Source of the DNA: Circinella umbellata
Taxonomy: Eukaryota > Mucoromycota > Mucoromycetes > Mucorales > Lichtheimiaceae
DNA length: 64,000 nt
Assembly: GCA_025093555.1 (NCBI GenBank)
Contig: JAIWNF010000007.1
Span: 930,001 to 994,000, forward strand
Direction: 5' to 3'
The position numbers and the translations under genes are program-made. This document shows, one piece after another, positions 45,801-55,894 of the stretch. The notes below the pieces were generated by a model. That model was not told where the DNA came from. It saw only the letters and a program-made list of their open reading frames with translations, and did no database searches. Position 1 is the stretch's first letter, and every line of letters starts with the position of its first letter.

Positions 45801-48009
45801 ACTATTGGCTCCATTGAATTAAAGATCTTCAAGGATTTAAATTGCTGAAATTCGCTTGAGTTTCATGTTTTACGTATGCGGCAAACTTCAAAATAAGTTG
45901 TTTGAGCGACATATATTTCTTTGACCAAAGCATTCTTATCTGAATAGAATTATTTTCTTAAAGAATACTAATACAATAAAGTCAATGTATAATATAATTT
46001 TATAAGTGAGCATATTACACCCGTTAAGCTTCCCTGCTTGCATTGAAAGTGAAATAAATGAGAATGTGAAAATTTTATTATGTCAATTTTTCCATTCCCT
46101 GATTTCTGTGAAAATAATGGGGATGTGAAAGTTAACGAATATGAAATTGAGCGGGTTTCTCTGTAACTGCTAATAAAGATATGGGTAATAATACATAAAT
46201 ACGTAAGAACTATTCCCCGTAGATAAAATAAAGAAAAGAAGAGAAAGAATGGGTACAGAAGTGTCTTCAAAGTAAGAAAAAAAATAGAGTTTGTCAAATG
46301 TCATGCAAAAAAAACACGTTCTTGTGTTTTTATGCGAACTGTTTTGAAATTAAAAGTTCTTTGAATTATGTTGAACACATTTCAAAATGAATCATCAAGT
46401 AATTCTGTTTTACACATGAAAAATATGTATTTTAATTAACACGTAAGCGTAACTCTATCTCTTTTATTAGTTCTTTTAACAACATAAAATATTTTAAACT
46501 ACAATTTATTACGTATCATTAAAAATAAAATAAAATGTCTTTAAAAGTTTTCTAAATGGCCAATAATAATTCATCCGAGAAATTATTATATTTATTATTA
46601 TTATAATTTTTTTTATCATTTACTTCTTAAAATCAAGCACCTTCTTTAGCAATATGTCTTTTCATCAATGGTAAAAAGGAGTAAAAAATTCGCAAACACC
46701 CCCCTTTTTTTAACAGGACTAACGTGAAATGGTAAAAAAGAAGCAAAGGACTCCACGACCCTTTTTTTAACCCTTTTATGATTAACGTGACAATAGAGTA
46801 AAAAAGCATTTAAAAGACAATCTTTAAAGTGATAAGAAAAAAAAAAGAAAGAGAGTCATGATTGATTTTGAATACAGAAAGGGGGCATGTGATGTTGCCA
46901 AGTAACAAGTTTTGCATGAAAAAAATTAAAAAACATAAAGGGAATGATAAAAAAGGAAACCTGTTCAAATGATTAAAGAAGTACCCAAATCGTCCTATGC
47001 CCGATCCAAATATTTTGAACTTCTTGTTATTGATTGTTTCACAAAGCAACTCCGAAAAAGCACAGACCTCCTTAAGGATCATCTCCTTAAGGATCATCCA
47101 CATTTTTTTTTGAGAAGGGAACTAACAAAAAAAAAAAAGATATTTCAACGAAAAAGTAACATATTTATAATTTACGTCTTTGAAATGTGACCCTTCAATA
47201 CGTAGGCAAAAAAAAAAAAATCGGTATTTTATGTTAATATACTGCTGATAACTAAGGAGCATACATACGTACTACAAAAGAAAAAATAATAATACTGCTT
47301 TCATGAAAGCTTATTAGTATTACCTGAGAAACATATTATATGTGCAATAACTTCCCATTAAGTAGATACTTTCCTAAATGTGAATGTTTGTAATGATTAT
47401 CTTTTAATTATAAGCTGGAAGATACAGAGCATAATATAAAGTTACGAACGTCATATTGAAAAGCTAACAATTTATTTATAATGTAACCAATTGTCTAAGA
47501 AAGTATTACGTATTTGATTTCCGGCCTACATTCATGAGCTGAAATACCTTCCCAAGTTGCTTATGATGAGTGAGTTACGTTTTCTGTTAATTTATGCCTA
47601 TCAATGCATGTTCTTTCATGTTCCCTAACTTTTTCAGTTTCTTCCTGATTTTACATGTAAAGGGATTAAGAGAGGCAATAACTTTTAAATGTATATTCTA
47701 GTATACACATACATACAAAGCTCTTCTCTTTGTTGCAATCCACTAACACAATACGTAAACAAATAGAAGATAAAAACAAAAATAAAAAAGAAAAGAGAGA
47801 TTGTTTTTTGCATTTTATTTCGATCTTAACAAAATACTGGCAAAACATTATAAATTTTATATCGAGAACTTCATAAAAAGGATTCGCCCAGGGAAAAAAT
47901 TGGTTCTAGTATAAACAGTTTAAAATAAAAAGATATTGGTTTATTTTCTTTCCTTTTCTTTTAGTGTGTAAACGTATACAGCTACCTTTTTTTTAAAAAA
48001 AAAAAACTT
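42838..48009. other. 5.2-kb gene-desert
   Basis: No exon chain could be built. Contents: G-run block at 43432-43446, TA run at about 43725-43745, two related blocks with TTTTTTTAAC...AACGTGA...GTAAAAAAG at about 46703-46808, and a 15-bp perfect tandem duplication (CTCCTTAAGGATCAT) at 47068-47097. A stretch at about 47566-47610 resembles 40360-40410. All listed short frames here lack recognisable domains. Confidence 0.5.
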
Positions 48010-48318
48010 GAAGGAAGATTCTCCACCGTCGCGGGCAAAGGTTGGGCCTTTACTGCTTTACTCTCCTTTCTGAACGACATTAACTTAATAATGGTAATTC
48101 CTAAAGTAAATGGAGAGTACGGCACACTGTACAATAAGTTGTTGAAAGCGCAAAGCGGGGTAAGGCCGCTGTTTCACATTCAAGTTAAAGAAGGAATTAT
48201 GGTATGTGATGAACTTATTATCAGCCGAGATGATTTTTATTTGACGGCGAACAACCTTAACTGTAACGAGTTCTTTTGTAGTATAAACAAAATACGTAGA
48301 TCAAATGCTGATTATTAA
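48010..48318 (+). CDS. Unrecognised coding-like ORF, possibly partial
   Basis: An open frame runs from at least 48010 (EGRFSTVAGKGWAFTALLSF) through ATG 48091 (MVIPKVNGEYGTLYNKLLKA) to TAA 48318, ending NCNEFFCSINKIRRSNADY. Composition is balanced and less AT-rich than the surroundings, which favours a real or recently dead exon. I do not recognise the family. No partner exon is evident, and it may be a fragment of an accessory gene in this otherwise empty tract. Confidence 0.3.
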   Translation, partial: EGRFSTVAGKGWAFTALLSFLNDINLIMVIPKVNGEYGTLYNKLLKAQSGVRPLFHIQVKEGIMVCDELIISRDDFYLTANNLNCNEFFCSINKIRRSNADY

Positions 48319-48653
48319 ATTTAATGACAACAGCGTTAAAAAAATAACCTGATTGCACAAAAGAAAACAAGCTATATTTTTCAAAATAGAGCACATTTTT
48401 ACAAGTTGAACAACCTGAACAAATTCGAACTATCGATCTTGAATTTAAACAATATCAATCCAATTTTTTAGCTATTCTTCTCTAGAAATGGTAATGAATT
48501 TAAGTCAACAAAACTTGAATATAGTATATATATAACTTTGGTGTAAATGTAATAACTATTTGAATGGGATGTTCTTTACGCTTGTTTTAGATTGTTATAC
48601 ACGTCATATAATTTGGCTGATAATGCAGCTTCCTTATTTAGGCACTGACATGA

Positions 48654-48880
48654 CTACGTACCCCTTTGTACATCAAAAAGGTAGGGATCGATAATACCTG
48701 AAACATTAGCTAGAGACTGCACCATATCACCATCCCATTTAGCAGCGTTACTTCTACAAAGTGCTAGTAGACAGGCAATACCACTCTCTGATTTATTTTC
48801 TTCTACTGCTTTTACAACAAAAGTCGATTCGGTCATTGGATGCTTTTGTAGCAAGCACCGTCTTTCTCTTCAGATTTTTG
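48654..48880 (-). pseudogene. Unrecognised coding-like fragment
   Basis: Minus-strand frame containing MTESTFVVKAVEENKSESGI, LLALCRSNAAKWDGDMVQSL and ANVSGIIDPYLFDVQRGT, ending in a stop at 48654. It has globular-protein composition but no start and no identifiable family. It points the opposite way to the fragment at 48010-48318. Read as a gene relic. Confidence 0.3.
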
Positions 48881-49250
48881 GGCACTATCATAAAGAGAAA
48901 AGAAATGAACAATAGAAATGCATTTTATCCATTACTGATTATAAAAATAGGAGCATAAGGGTCCTAGTGCTTATAACCCGTCAAATAAAAACACTTAGGT
49001 CTCACACTGATATAAATTGGACCCCAAACCATACATGCTTTGCGCCACAATAATAAGTTCACCCGCCTATTTGAAAAAAAAAAATTAACTGCCCAAAGTG
49101 CACTCCCCTCGGTTCCAAATAGAAAAATACATTACGTACGTACACGCCACGAAAGCATCCTAAACCATCATGTTAAAAAAAAGATAGGTCATTCAAAACG
49201 AGAAAAGTCCTGTACAAATATAAAAATATTTTATTTTACAGATAAAAAGT
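48881..49250. other. Spacer, 3' flank of the nicotianamine-synthase-like gene
   Basis: AT-rich, with a palindromic ACGTACGTAC tract at about 49134-49143. No gene is supported; the plus-strand frame at 49040-49282 is Lys-rich low complexity. Confidence 0.4.
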
Positions 49251-50252
49251 TCAAATCTTTTGAGCTAAAATTACAGAATTAACAACTTCATTTTGTGGAT
49301 GAATTTCTACTAAAGGTTCCAAACCATTATTATCCTCTAATACTAATTGGCATGTATTTGAATATAATAATTCTCTTAAACAATTTGAACTACGGACCAT
49401 TAAGATCGCCCCAGATTTCATCTTGTTTGTAATGTGACACAAAAATTCCTTTTTCTCTTGATTGTTTGATCCTACCAATGCACCCAACATAATCACATCT
49501 GCTTTCTCATATCCTTGAAATTCTTCTAAAGCATCTTGTGCATAAAATTTCATTTTATCTTGTAATCCATATTTAATAGCCAATTTTTTAGACACATCAA
49601 TGGCTTCTTGACTCTTGTCAATATTATCAATACGCTGTATTCCTCCTTCTATTTCATTGTTGTTATTGTTATTCGATGATTGCCATATAAACTCCATGGA
49701 AGATAATGGTAATGGACCACTACCAATAAATATCATATGCGATAGATTAGCACCAATACCCAATAATGCATGTAATTCAAGTCGAACAAGAAGTTTATAA
49801 TTGTTGGCATAAGTAAATTCGGGAATGTCATATAAGGGTGTAATCAATTTATTGGCCCATTGTCGTTCTAAAAGATATTCACCGGTCGCACAAAGCGATC
49901 GAAGATGAGGAGTTAATTTTTGAATTTTTGAATCCTTGAGTACAATACGAGCCAAGTCTGGATCACGATGTGATATACAAAGATTTACTAATTCTGTAAA
50001 TAAAGTATTGATAGAGTCACTTGGTTCGAGAGATCTGGATGACGCAAGACCATGGTAAATACGCTTGATTTCATTAATAAGGATTTGGCCCAGTGTAGAA
50101 GAAGGTAATGTTGTATTATTGTTGATCTTGTTACTTTTTTTCAATGAAGATACATTTGAAGTAGTAGTCACCTTCTTGGTGGAAAAACCATTTGTTTCGA
50201 TACCAACAGTAGTACTAGTATTAGTATTAGTAGTAGGAGGATAATAGTTCAT
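49251..50252 (-). CDS. Nicotianamine-synthase-like metallophore enzyme
   Basis: Single-exon frame of 333 residues starting at ATG 50252 (MNYYPPTTNTN). The first 55 residues are a Thr/Asn/Ser-rich tail. The rest follows the nicotianamine synthase family: LRSLCATGEYLLERQWANKL, the Rossmann motif HMIFIGSGPLPLSSMEFIWQ, the IDNIDKSQEAIDVSKKLAIK acidic-ribose strand, MKFYAQDALEEF, ADVIMLGALVG, MKSGAILMVRSSNCLRELLY and the end HPQNEVVNSVILAQK. The family condenses aminocarboxypropyl groups from S-adenosylmethionine to make nicotianamine or related opine-type metallophores for iron, nickel or zinc handling. How many such groups this enzyme joins, and the product, cannot be told. An Asn run (NNNNNN) interrupts the middle. 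Uncommon in fungi as far as I know. Confidence 0.85.
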   Translation of the reverse strand: MNYYPPTTNTNTSTTVGIETNGFSTKKVTTTSNVSSLKKSNKINNNTTLPSSTLGQILINEIKRIYHGLASSRSLEPSDSINTLFTELVNLCISHRDPDLARIVLKDSKIQKLTPHLRSLCATGEYLLERQWANKLITPLYDIPEFTYANNYKLLVRLELHALLGIGANLSHMIFIGSGPLPLSSMEFIWQSSNNNNNNEIEGGIQRIDNIDKSQEAIDVSKKLAIKYGLQDKMKFYAQDALEEFQGYEKADVIMLGALVGSNNQEKKEFLCHITNKMKSGAILMVRSSNCLRELLYSNTCQLVLEDNNGLEPLVEIHPQNEVVNSVILAQKI

Positions 50253-51325
50253 TATGAAATAAAAAAAAAACACAAATTGTAATAATAAGAGTGGGGAGCG
50301 TTAGATTTTTTTTTTTGAGATAAAGAAAAGTGAGATAATCCATGAATAGTTCCTTTTATATTAAAATGGATTCCCAATTGTTGTGCGTATTAAATATAAA
50401 TTATACTATTTATATTATGCGTCTGAGCCCTGATTTTTTGTTTTGTTTTTCGGGTGTGGTGTAGGTACGCGAACATGCATATACGGACACACACGGGGGG
50501 TTATTTCGCTGTCTATAATATAGTATAATCAAAGAATAAGCTCAGAAAGAGAGAGAGAGGAGAAAAAAAAAGGTCTCATGACAGAGGATTTTCCAAGGTA
50601 ACCCTTGATGTTGTGTAATGATGTAAGCTTATTTTATCAGGTGCTATTACATTTTTGTATATATTATAATAAGATTAGATCTAAAATAAAAAAAAAGTGA
50701 TGATAATAACGGAGATGCCCATACGTACACTTTTTATATATATTTTATGATTTTTGTACATTATATATATAAAATAAAAGTAAAAGTAAAAATCTTGCTT
50801 TTTATGTTAGTTACGTACGTACTACGTACAATGTATTTTTGAGTTTCACATGTAAAAATGAAAATCCTAAACAGCATGTTTCTGTCAACAAAAAAAAAAG
50901 GAAAAGACAAAACAAAACCTATGAAACACGTGAACTTTTTTATTTTTAATGGCAGGAAAAAGGGATATATAGATTTAGTTAGTATAAATAACTAATAGTA
51001 GTAATAATAATAAAATGTTATTGTGTTAAAAGAAAATAATAATAATATATAATATATAATAAACAAAATGAGTGTACGTGTGCGAGTGCATATAATAATA
51101 ATATGTAAAAAGAAAGACTAAAAAAAGAAGTGTGTATGTATGTGCGTTTTGTTTCTGGAGGAATAAAAAAGAAAATATATTATATAGTTAAATGGAATGA
51201 TAATTATAGTTGGGTTGATCGAAAAAAAAAGGATAATTTTTGTTGTTGGGGAATAATAGTGATTATATATAAATAGATATATATGATATTTAAGTAGTAG
51301 TGGTTGTTAATTGATAATAATATTA
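50253..51325. other. 1.1-kb spacer between two minus-strand genes
   Basis: Contains the promoter of the nicotianamine-synthase-like gene and the 3' flank of the kinase gene. It holds AT-rich repeats (TAA runs near 51000-51060) and an ACGTACGTACTACGTAC palindromic cluster at about 50813-50829. No gene. Confidence 0.4.
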
Positions 51326-53859
51326 TCATCGGCCTTCTGTTGTTGATGAGGGTTCCGTTGTTGGGCTCATATTAATACTCTTTCTATCACGTTCTCGACG
51401 TTCTCTAAAACTTTTTGTACTTTGTTTTTTTCGTACGCCTTGTAAAGAAATAGCATATTCTTCACTCAGACTTGTTGTATTATTTTCCGGAGATCCTGAA
51501 CCCACGGCAGTAACTATAGTAGATGGTGCCGCGTTTGTTATAGCTAGATCTTCTCCATGTTGTTGATGGTGCTGTTTTACCCGCACCATCCCCAGACTAC
51601 GACGTTTCCATGGTACCTCATCAAAATCATGTCCGACCACATTTGCAGCAATATTACTTGTTGAAGCCGATCGGTTAGGTCCCCGCCAGGAATCGCGTCT
51701 ATTATCATTTATGGGTGATCTACTATGTTGATGAGGGTGCGGATGGTGATGATGACTTATTGGTTCTTCTTGCCAATCTGCTACTGAAGATGTACCTGTT
51801 GTGATCCGTTTGACAGGTAATAAATCTCCTTGTTCCGCACCTTCAAATGCTGGCTTGACCCAATCCGGTGGATCTCCAACAGTCATTCTTAACGGATCTT
51901 TAAATCCTTCATATTTTTCAAATACTGTAAAATCAAAAGGTGCAAATTTATCTTCAATTAATTGCAAATCTCTCTCTCTCTTTGTCAATTGTTGTTCATC
52001 CATTCCTTTCGGTATTCGCTGTTGCTGCTGTTTTAATTGGCGTCGTGCTTGAGCTGACATGGATGTATCACCCAAAATAAGTTCTTCCAAATCAAATGTC
52101 GGGTCAAAATTATTTCGGTCTGTAGCGGGTTGAAATGGAGGTATGATGCTTTTGGTTTCTAAACGATGCCAATCAATAGGTCGAAAAAATGGGTGACGAA
52201 CTAATGCAGCCCAACCTTCATTCCCTTGTCCTAATCGTTTATTTGGATTCATCTCCAGGAACTAATAATTATCATTTATTATTATTACCATTATATTTTT
52301 TTTTGATGATCAGTAATTCTATAGATTGTATATATAATTTACTTGCATGTTCCATTTTTTTTATAATAATTATTAATTTACCCCTTGAATAACAGATAAA
52401 CATTCTCCAGATACAGGACTATCATCAGGATAATGAATAACACCACGTCGGACAGCTATTTTAAGTTCTTCACTAGTATTACATTCAAATGGTCTCTAAA
52501 AATATATATACATATTAAGAAGGTAAATAATATAATAATGAATGCTTATTATTATAGATTTCTTGTTTTACTAAATTTAACCTTACCTTTTTATAAACAA
52601 TTTCATAAAGTGTTACACCTAAACTCCACCAATCCACTGCTTCATTATAACCTCCTCCTTTATAAATTTCAGGTGCTAAAAAAAAAGGTAGTAAAGTGGT
52701 CAGTGATTTGAAAATAACCCAGCCAAAAATAATAATTTTTTTTTTACCCATATAGTAACCCGTTCCTGAATTTGATGTCAGAACTCTACGACTATGCAAA
52801 TAAGTTGCAATATTGAAATCGGTAATATGTACATGACCTTTATCATCTAATAGAATATTCTGTGGCTTGATATCTCTAATCCAATAAAGTTAGTCATGAT
52901 CTTGTTACCATATACATATATAATTAAATTATGAAACATGTTACAATGATAATTACCTATGAACCACCCTTTTACAATGGAGATATTTAATACCTGTTGC
53001 AAGCTCCGCAAACCAAAATCGTAATACATCTTCATCAAAATGTTCTCGAGTAATATGGTAATGTAAATCTCCTCCTAACCTATAAATTAGATATATAATA
53101 TTAATCATGATTATAATTCTATATCTTTTTCTCTTTTTTTTTTGTTTTCTTTAACGGATAAGTCAAATAATAATAATAATTTACATTAGATCAGTCACCA
53201 TATACATATATTCATCATCTTGAAAGGCAAATCTTAATCGACATAAAAATGGATGATCCAATTGTTCAAGTATTGTTCTTTCTCTTATAATATTACGTGC
53301 TGCTTCCATTTGTATACATTCTTCTTTATTAATATATTTTAATGCATAAAGAATACGTGATTCTCGATGTTCAACAATACGAACCTAAATATATATGTTT
53401 GTATAGTTAAAACAAACAAACCAAAACAATTAATAACAGATCAAAAATATACTTTTTGCTTATTTTTTTATATGTATATTATAGCTATTCATTAGTGTCA
53501 AAGCTTTAAGGAAGACATGAGCTTACTTTGCCAAATGCACCTCGTCCTACAATTCTCATTAGTTTGAATTGTGAAAGAGAAACTAGTAAATATATATACA
53601 TATATATTATTCTTATTGTTAGTGGTTTTTTTATGCATTGTCATTCCTTTATTATATTTCCCCCTTTTTTTATGAAACTAAATAAAGAAGAAGTAATAGA
53701 AAAGAAAAAAATAATGGAAGAACTACTTGGGTTCGAGAATGAAGAAACAAAAAAAAAACAGGAAATCACTTAATAAGAAAGTTATGTTCCTTTTTTTATT
53801 ATCATTACCTTTATTTTCTACATCCCCAGCTCCTCCAGCACCAGCACCTAGTGCTGAAG
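51326..53859 (-). CDS. AGC-family Ser/Thr kinase of the YANK/STK32 group
   Basis: A chain of about eight minus-strand exons encodes a complete kinase domain: [19 protein letters not shown] (Gly loop), [12 protein letters not shown] (ATP Lys), [40 protein letters not shown], then [11 protein letters not shown], in which the usual DFG is DFN. Next come the [20 protein letters not shown] activation segment, [12 protein letters not shown] and [22 protein letters not shown] together with the C-terminal [14 protein letters not shown] and FAPFDFTVF is the signature of the YANK/STK32 group. The C-terminal roughly 150 residues are His/Ser/Arg-rich. Function of the group is poorly known. The 5' end is uncertain: the phase-compatible first exon ([13 protein letters not shown], starting about 53859) has no ATG in frame, so a further upstream exon is likely. 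Confidence 0.88.
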
Positions 53860-54199
53860 CTATTAAATCCGAAATGAACCGTATTTTGAAAAGTGGAAAG
53901 TAAGATGAAGTTTTCAAAAATAAAAATAAATAAAAAACGCCAAAGAAGTAAAAAAAAAAGAACAGTTAAAGAAAAAAAAAAGCCGGAAAAGTCGGGGCCA
54001 CAGGGCGGGTGTGTGCGCGAAAGAGGTGGGGGGAGAGGGGAAGAGGGGGAGGGGGAGGGGTATTTAAGCAGGAGTAACCATGGTAATATGTATAAACCAT
54101 TTTGTCTGCAGATAATATACATATATATATATATAAACTCAGCCACTTCCACCACTTTTTACTCTTTTAAAAGAACCCTTTCAAAACAAATAAAAAAAA
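53860..54199. promoter_or_regulatory. Shared promoter region with G-rich tract, kinase and ATP10
   Basis: Head-to-head spacer between the kinase (-) and ATP10 (+). The plus strand carries a run of G3-G6 blocks at about 54025-54060, rare in this AT-rich sequence and capable in principle of forming a quadruplex. A TATTTAAG at 54061-54068 could be a TATA-like element for the plus-strand gene. The missing first exon of the kinase may also lie here. Confidence 0.4.
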
Positions 54200-55625
54200 A
54201 TGTTGTCACGAATTTATGTTCAACAACAAAAACAACAATTACGAACCATTCGATGTGGTATTAGAACACCTATTATTCAACATGCTTATAAACAAATGTA
54301 TACTACAAACCAACAACCACCTAAAATAAAAGAAGAAGAACCTTCAAAAGAACTTCGAACTGCACCCAAAGTATTAGGTTTAAGACAAACACCTGTTGTG
54401 AATAGGGATGGTTGGTTAGAACGTAAAAAGAATAAATTACGTGACTTGACAGATTATGATAAAGCATTTCAAGCTCATGCTGCAGAACGACGCCATTTGT
54501 AAGTTTCGGTGTCAGTTTTTACTTTTGAAGGAAGAAAAAAAAAGGGGGGGGGGTTGCAGTTGGTTGGAAAAAACATAAGCAATAATTAATTCAAAATTTT
54601 TATATACAACTTATAGAGTCGAAGAAGCTACAAAATCTTATTTTGCAGATGCACACGGTAAAATATTACAACTAGTATATATAAAGATATAAGAAGAACA
54701 ATACATTCATTCAGTAAATAATAATAATAATGCTATTTTTTTGCTTTTAGAAATGAGAAAACATGGTGGTAAAATGTACCATGCAGCTGATAAACTTATT
54801 AAAGCAGACGTAAGTTTCTTTAAAATAAAAATTGGATTAAGGTTTCATCCTTAACTAATCAATGGGATTAACGGATTTTATAGAAAGCTGGTTATATGCC
54901 TGATTTTGAAGGTATCAATCTTGATAAAAAGCCAGTCCATACAACCGATTTATTAGCTGGAAAAATATCTCTAATGTCTTTTGTATATGCTAAATATGGC
55001 GAGGTAAATGTTGTCAATTTTATTATTTTTATTATTTATTCTAAAATAAGAACAAAATAATTAGACTCATATAAATTTAAATATATTAGACACATGTCAA
55101 TTCATTTGTGGAACCATTACTTCAACATTTTAAAGATAATTCAAAAGTTCAACTTGTTGAGGTAAATATAGATATGACTCTGAGTAAGAAGGGTAGGGAT
55201 TGAGTGTCTCAATGAAAAATTTACATTATTATCTATTAGGTAAATGTACAAGAAAATTTATTGAAGCAATGGCTTTTAAAAGCATTTGTACCAAGTATTC
55301 GTAAAAATTTACCAGAAGAACGAAAGGTTAATATTTTAAAGAAAAAAAAAGCTATAAAAATTGTGAATATAAACTAATATATCTATATCTATATCTATAT
55401 ATATAGCAAAACTATACATTATTATTGAAGGATATTTCTCGAGTTCGTAAACATTTAGATATGACTAATCAACACATTGGTTATGTTTATATTATTGATG
55501 AACAATGTAAAATTCGTTGGACTGCTCATGGTGATGCTACGAAAGAAGAAATTGGAAATATGCTTGGGATGTTGGAATATTTAAGTTCCAACAACAATAA
55601 TAACAAAAAAGTAGCTTCGTCATAA
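54200..55625 (+). CDS. ATP10: Mitochondrial ATP synthase assembly factor Atp10
   Basis: About seven short exons from ATG 54200 to TAA 55625: 54200-54498, then pieces beginning VEEATKSYFADAHG, EMRKHGGKMYHAADKLIKAD, KAGYMPDFEGINLDKKPVHT, THVNSFVEPLLQHFKDNSK, VNVQENLLKQWLLKAFVPSI and NYTLLLKDISRVRKHLDM. The product has about 290 residues. The N-terminus is basic and hydroxylated (MLSRIYVQQQKQQLRTIRCG), a mitochondrial presequence. The core matches Atp10: a thioredoxin-like fold with GKISLMSFVYAKYGE, VNVQENLL, the RVRKHLDMTNQHIGYVYIID block and KIRWTAHGDATKEEIGNM. Atp10 binds Atp6 and is needed to assemble the Fo sector of the ATP synthase in the inner membrane. It is divergently paired with the kinase gene. 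One intron contains an unusual G10 run near 54545. Confidence 0.93.
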
Positions 55626-55894
55626 TTATCATGGTTATCGTCATAAAAAAAGATAAAGGCATATATGTATATATATGCCTGTATGTATTATTCTGTATAT
55701 AATAATAATAATAATCAATATAGATTTAGATTATTACTTTAACTATTACTATTATTCTTGGTTGAACGAATGGGAAGGGAGAGAGGGAGATAAGAGGATC
55801 AATAGATAAATGGGGGAAATATATAATAAACTATTTACAAAAAAAAAAACGATATATAATAATAATAATAATAACAAGAAATGATTAAATGCTT

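Noticed and set aside
45968..47190. Several 70-109 codon frames in the gene desert
   Set aside because: Low-complexity Phe/Lys-rich translations of AT-rich sequence without domains.
53528..53773. Lys/Glu-rich plus-strand frame inside the kinase gene
   Set aside because: It spans a kinase exon and an A-rich intron on the opposite strand; the charged composition follows from the A-rich sequence.
53821..53912. Plus-strand frame [16 protein letters not shown]...SGK opposite the kinase first exon
   Set aside because: It looks coding-like, but the minus-strand reading has the splice phase required by the kinase Gly-loop exon, and no plus-strand partner exon was found.
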